5,437 nt of DNA from a bacterium (GTDB taxonomy: Bacteria; Actinomycetota; Acidimicrobiia; Acidimicrobiales; Ilumatobacteraceae): contig JAPOIQ010000101.1 of NCBI GenBank assembly GCA_029978815.1, forward strand, positions 1-5,437, read 5' to 3'. The translations under genes were made by a program, and so were the position numbers. A model generated the notes under the pieces. That model was not told where the DNA came from. It made no database searches and worked only from the letters and a program-made list of their open reading frames with translations. Below are positions 5,193-5,437 of this stretch, one piece after another; position 1 is the first letter of the stretch, and each line of letters begins with the position of its first letter.

Positions 5193-5437
5193 TTGCTGAT
5201 TACATCAACCCGAAAGAAATCCTTAAGAACACTGTTAGCTCTCGCTACCGCCGTGTCTCTCGTTGCCGCTTGTGGCGGCGGCGACGACGATGGCGATGCT
5301 GCAGAAGAGCCAGCAGCCGAAGAGGAATCAACTACAGAAGAAACGACGGCGGCTCCAGTAGCTGAAGCTGGTGTTCTTACCGATATTTGTCCTGATCCGT
5401 TGGTGATTCAGACTGACTGGCATACAGAGTCTGAGCA
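5193..5437 (+). CDS. ABC transporter substrate-binding lipoprotein, N-terminal part (C-terminus beyond right edge)
   Basis: From TTG at 5193 the frame is open for 81 codons to the window edge. It begins MLITSTRKKSLRT, has a hydrophobic stretch LLALATAVSLVAA (14-26) and a lipobox VAAC with Cys27, a classical signal peptidase II signal. The mature protein would be lipid-anchored outside the membrane. After Cys27 come GGGDDDGD and a low-complexity Glu/Ala/Thr linker to about residue 57, a tether often seen in actinobacterial binding proteins. The folded domain starts near DICPDPLVIQTDWHTE (64-79), whose first beta strand, PLVIQTDW, resembles NMT1/THI5-like binding proteins of NitT/TauT importers. 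Position after the ATPase and permease supports this. The ligand-binding residues lie outside the window, so specificity is unknown. The rare start codon is supported by the strong Shine-Dalgarno and the intact signal peptide. Confidence 0.88.
   Translation, partial: MLITSTRKKSLRTLLALATAVSLVAACGGGDDDGDAAEEPAAEEESTTEETTAAPVAEAGVLTDICPDPLVIQTDWHTESE

Overview
The window looks like part of a chromosome from a moderately G+C-rich actinobacterium, most plausibly an Acidimicrobiia-like aquatic or soil lineage. This is inferred from four things: a lipoprotein whose lipobox Cys is followed by a Gly/Asp run and a Glu/Thr/Ala linker, a luciferase-like flavin/F420-type oxidoreductase, several genes that look leaderless (a TANNNT box 6-7 nt before the ATG), and a TTG start. 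No database search was possible, so the taxonomy is tentative.

Layout: the left third reads on the minus strand. A cytosine-deaminase-type amidohydrolase (380-1624) is followed 10 nt later by the N-terminal 123 codons of a luciferase-like monooxygenase that runs off the left edge (1-369). A 29-bp divergent gap (1625-1653) separates these from a plus-strand series: a creatininase-superfamily amidohydrolase (1654-2442), a class III (CpdA/GpdQ-like) metallophosphoesterase (2502-3311), and a 159-nt leader carrying a perfect 9-bp tandem repeat. After the leader comes a NitT/TauT-type ABC importer: ATPase (3471-4244), permease (4241-5137, ATGA overlap) and a substrate-binding lipoprotein with a TTG start that leaves the window at the right edge (5193-5437).

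How the genes may work together (inference): the importer belongs to the family that includes alkanesulfonate, taurine, riboflavin and thiamine-pyrimidine uptake systems. Beside it lie two metal-dependent C-N hydrolases from cyclic-amide/amidine families and a flavin-dependent oxidoreductase. This fits a scavenging locus that imports a small, probably nitrogen-heterocyclic, compound and oxidises, deaminates or ring-opens it in the cytoplasm. The metallophosphoesterase might remove a phosphodiester moiety or might be unrelated. The substrate cannot be read from the sequence. The hydrolases keep their metal ligands but differ at positions that define true cytosine deaminase and true creatininase, so neither name should be transferred.

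No RNA genes, insertion sequences, CRISPR arrays, attachment sites or convincing terminators were seen.
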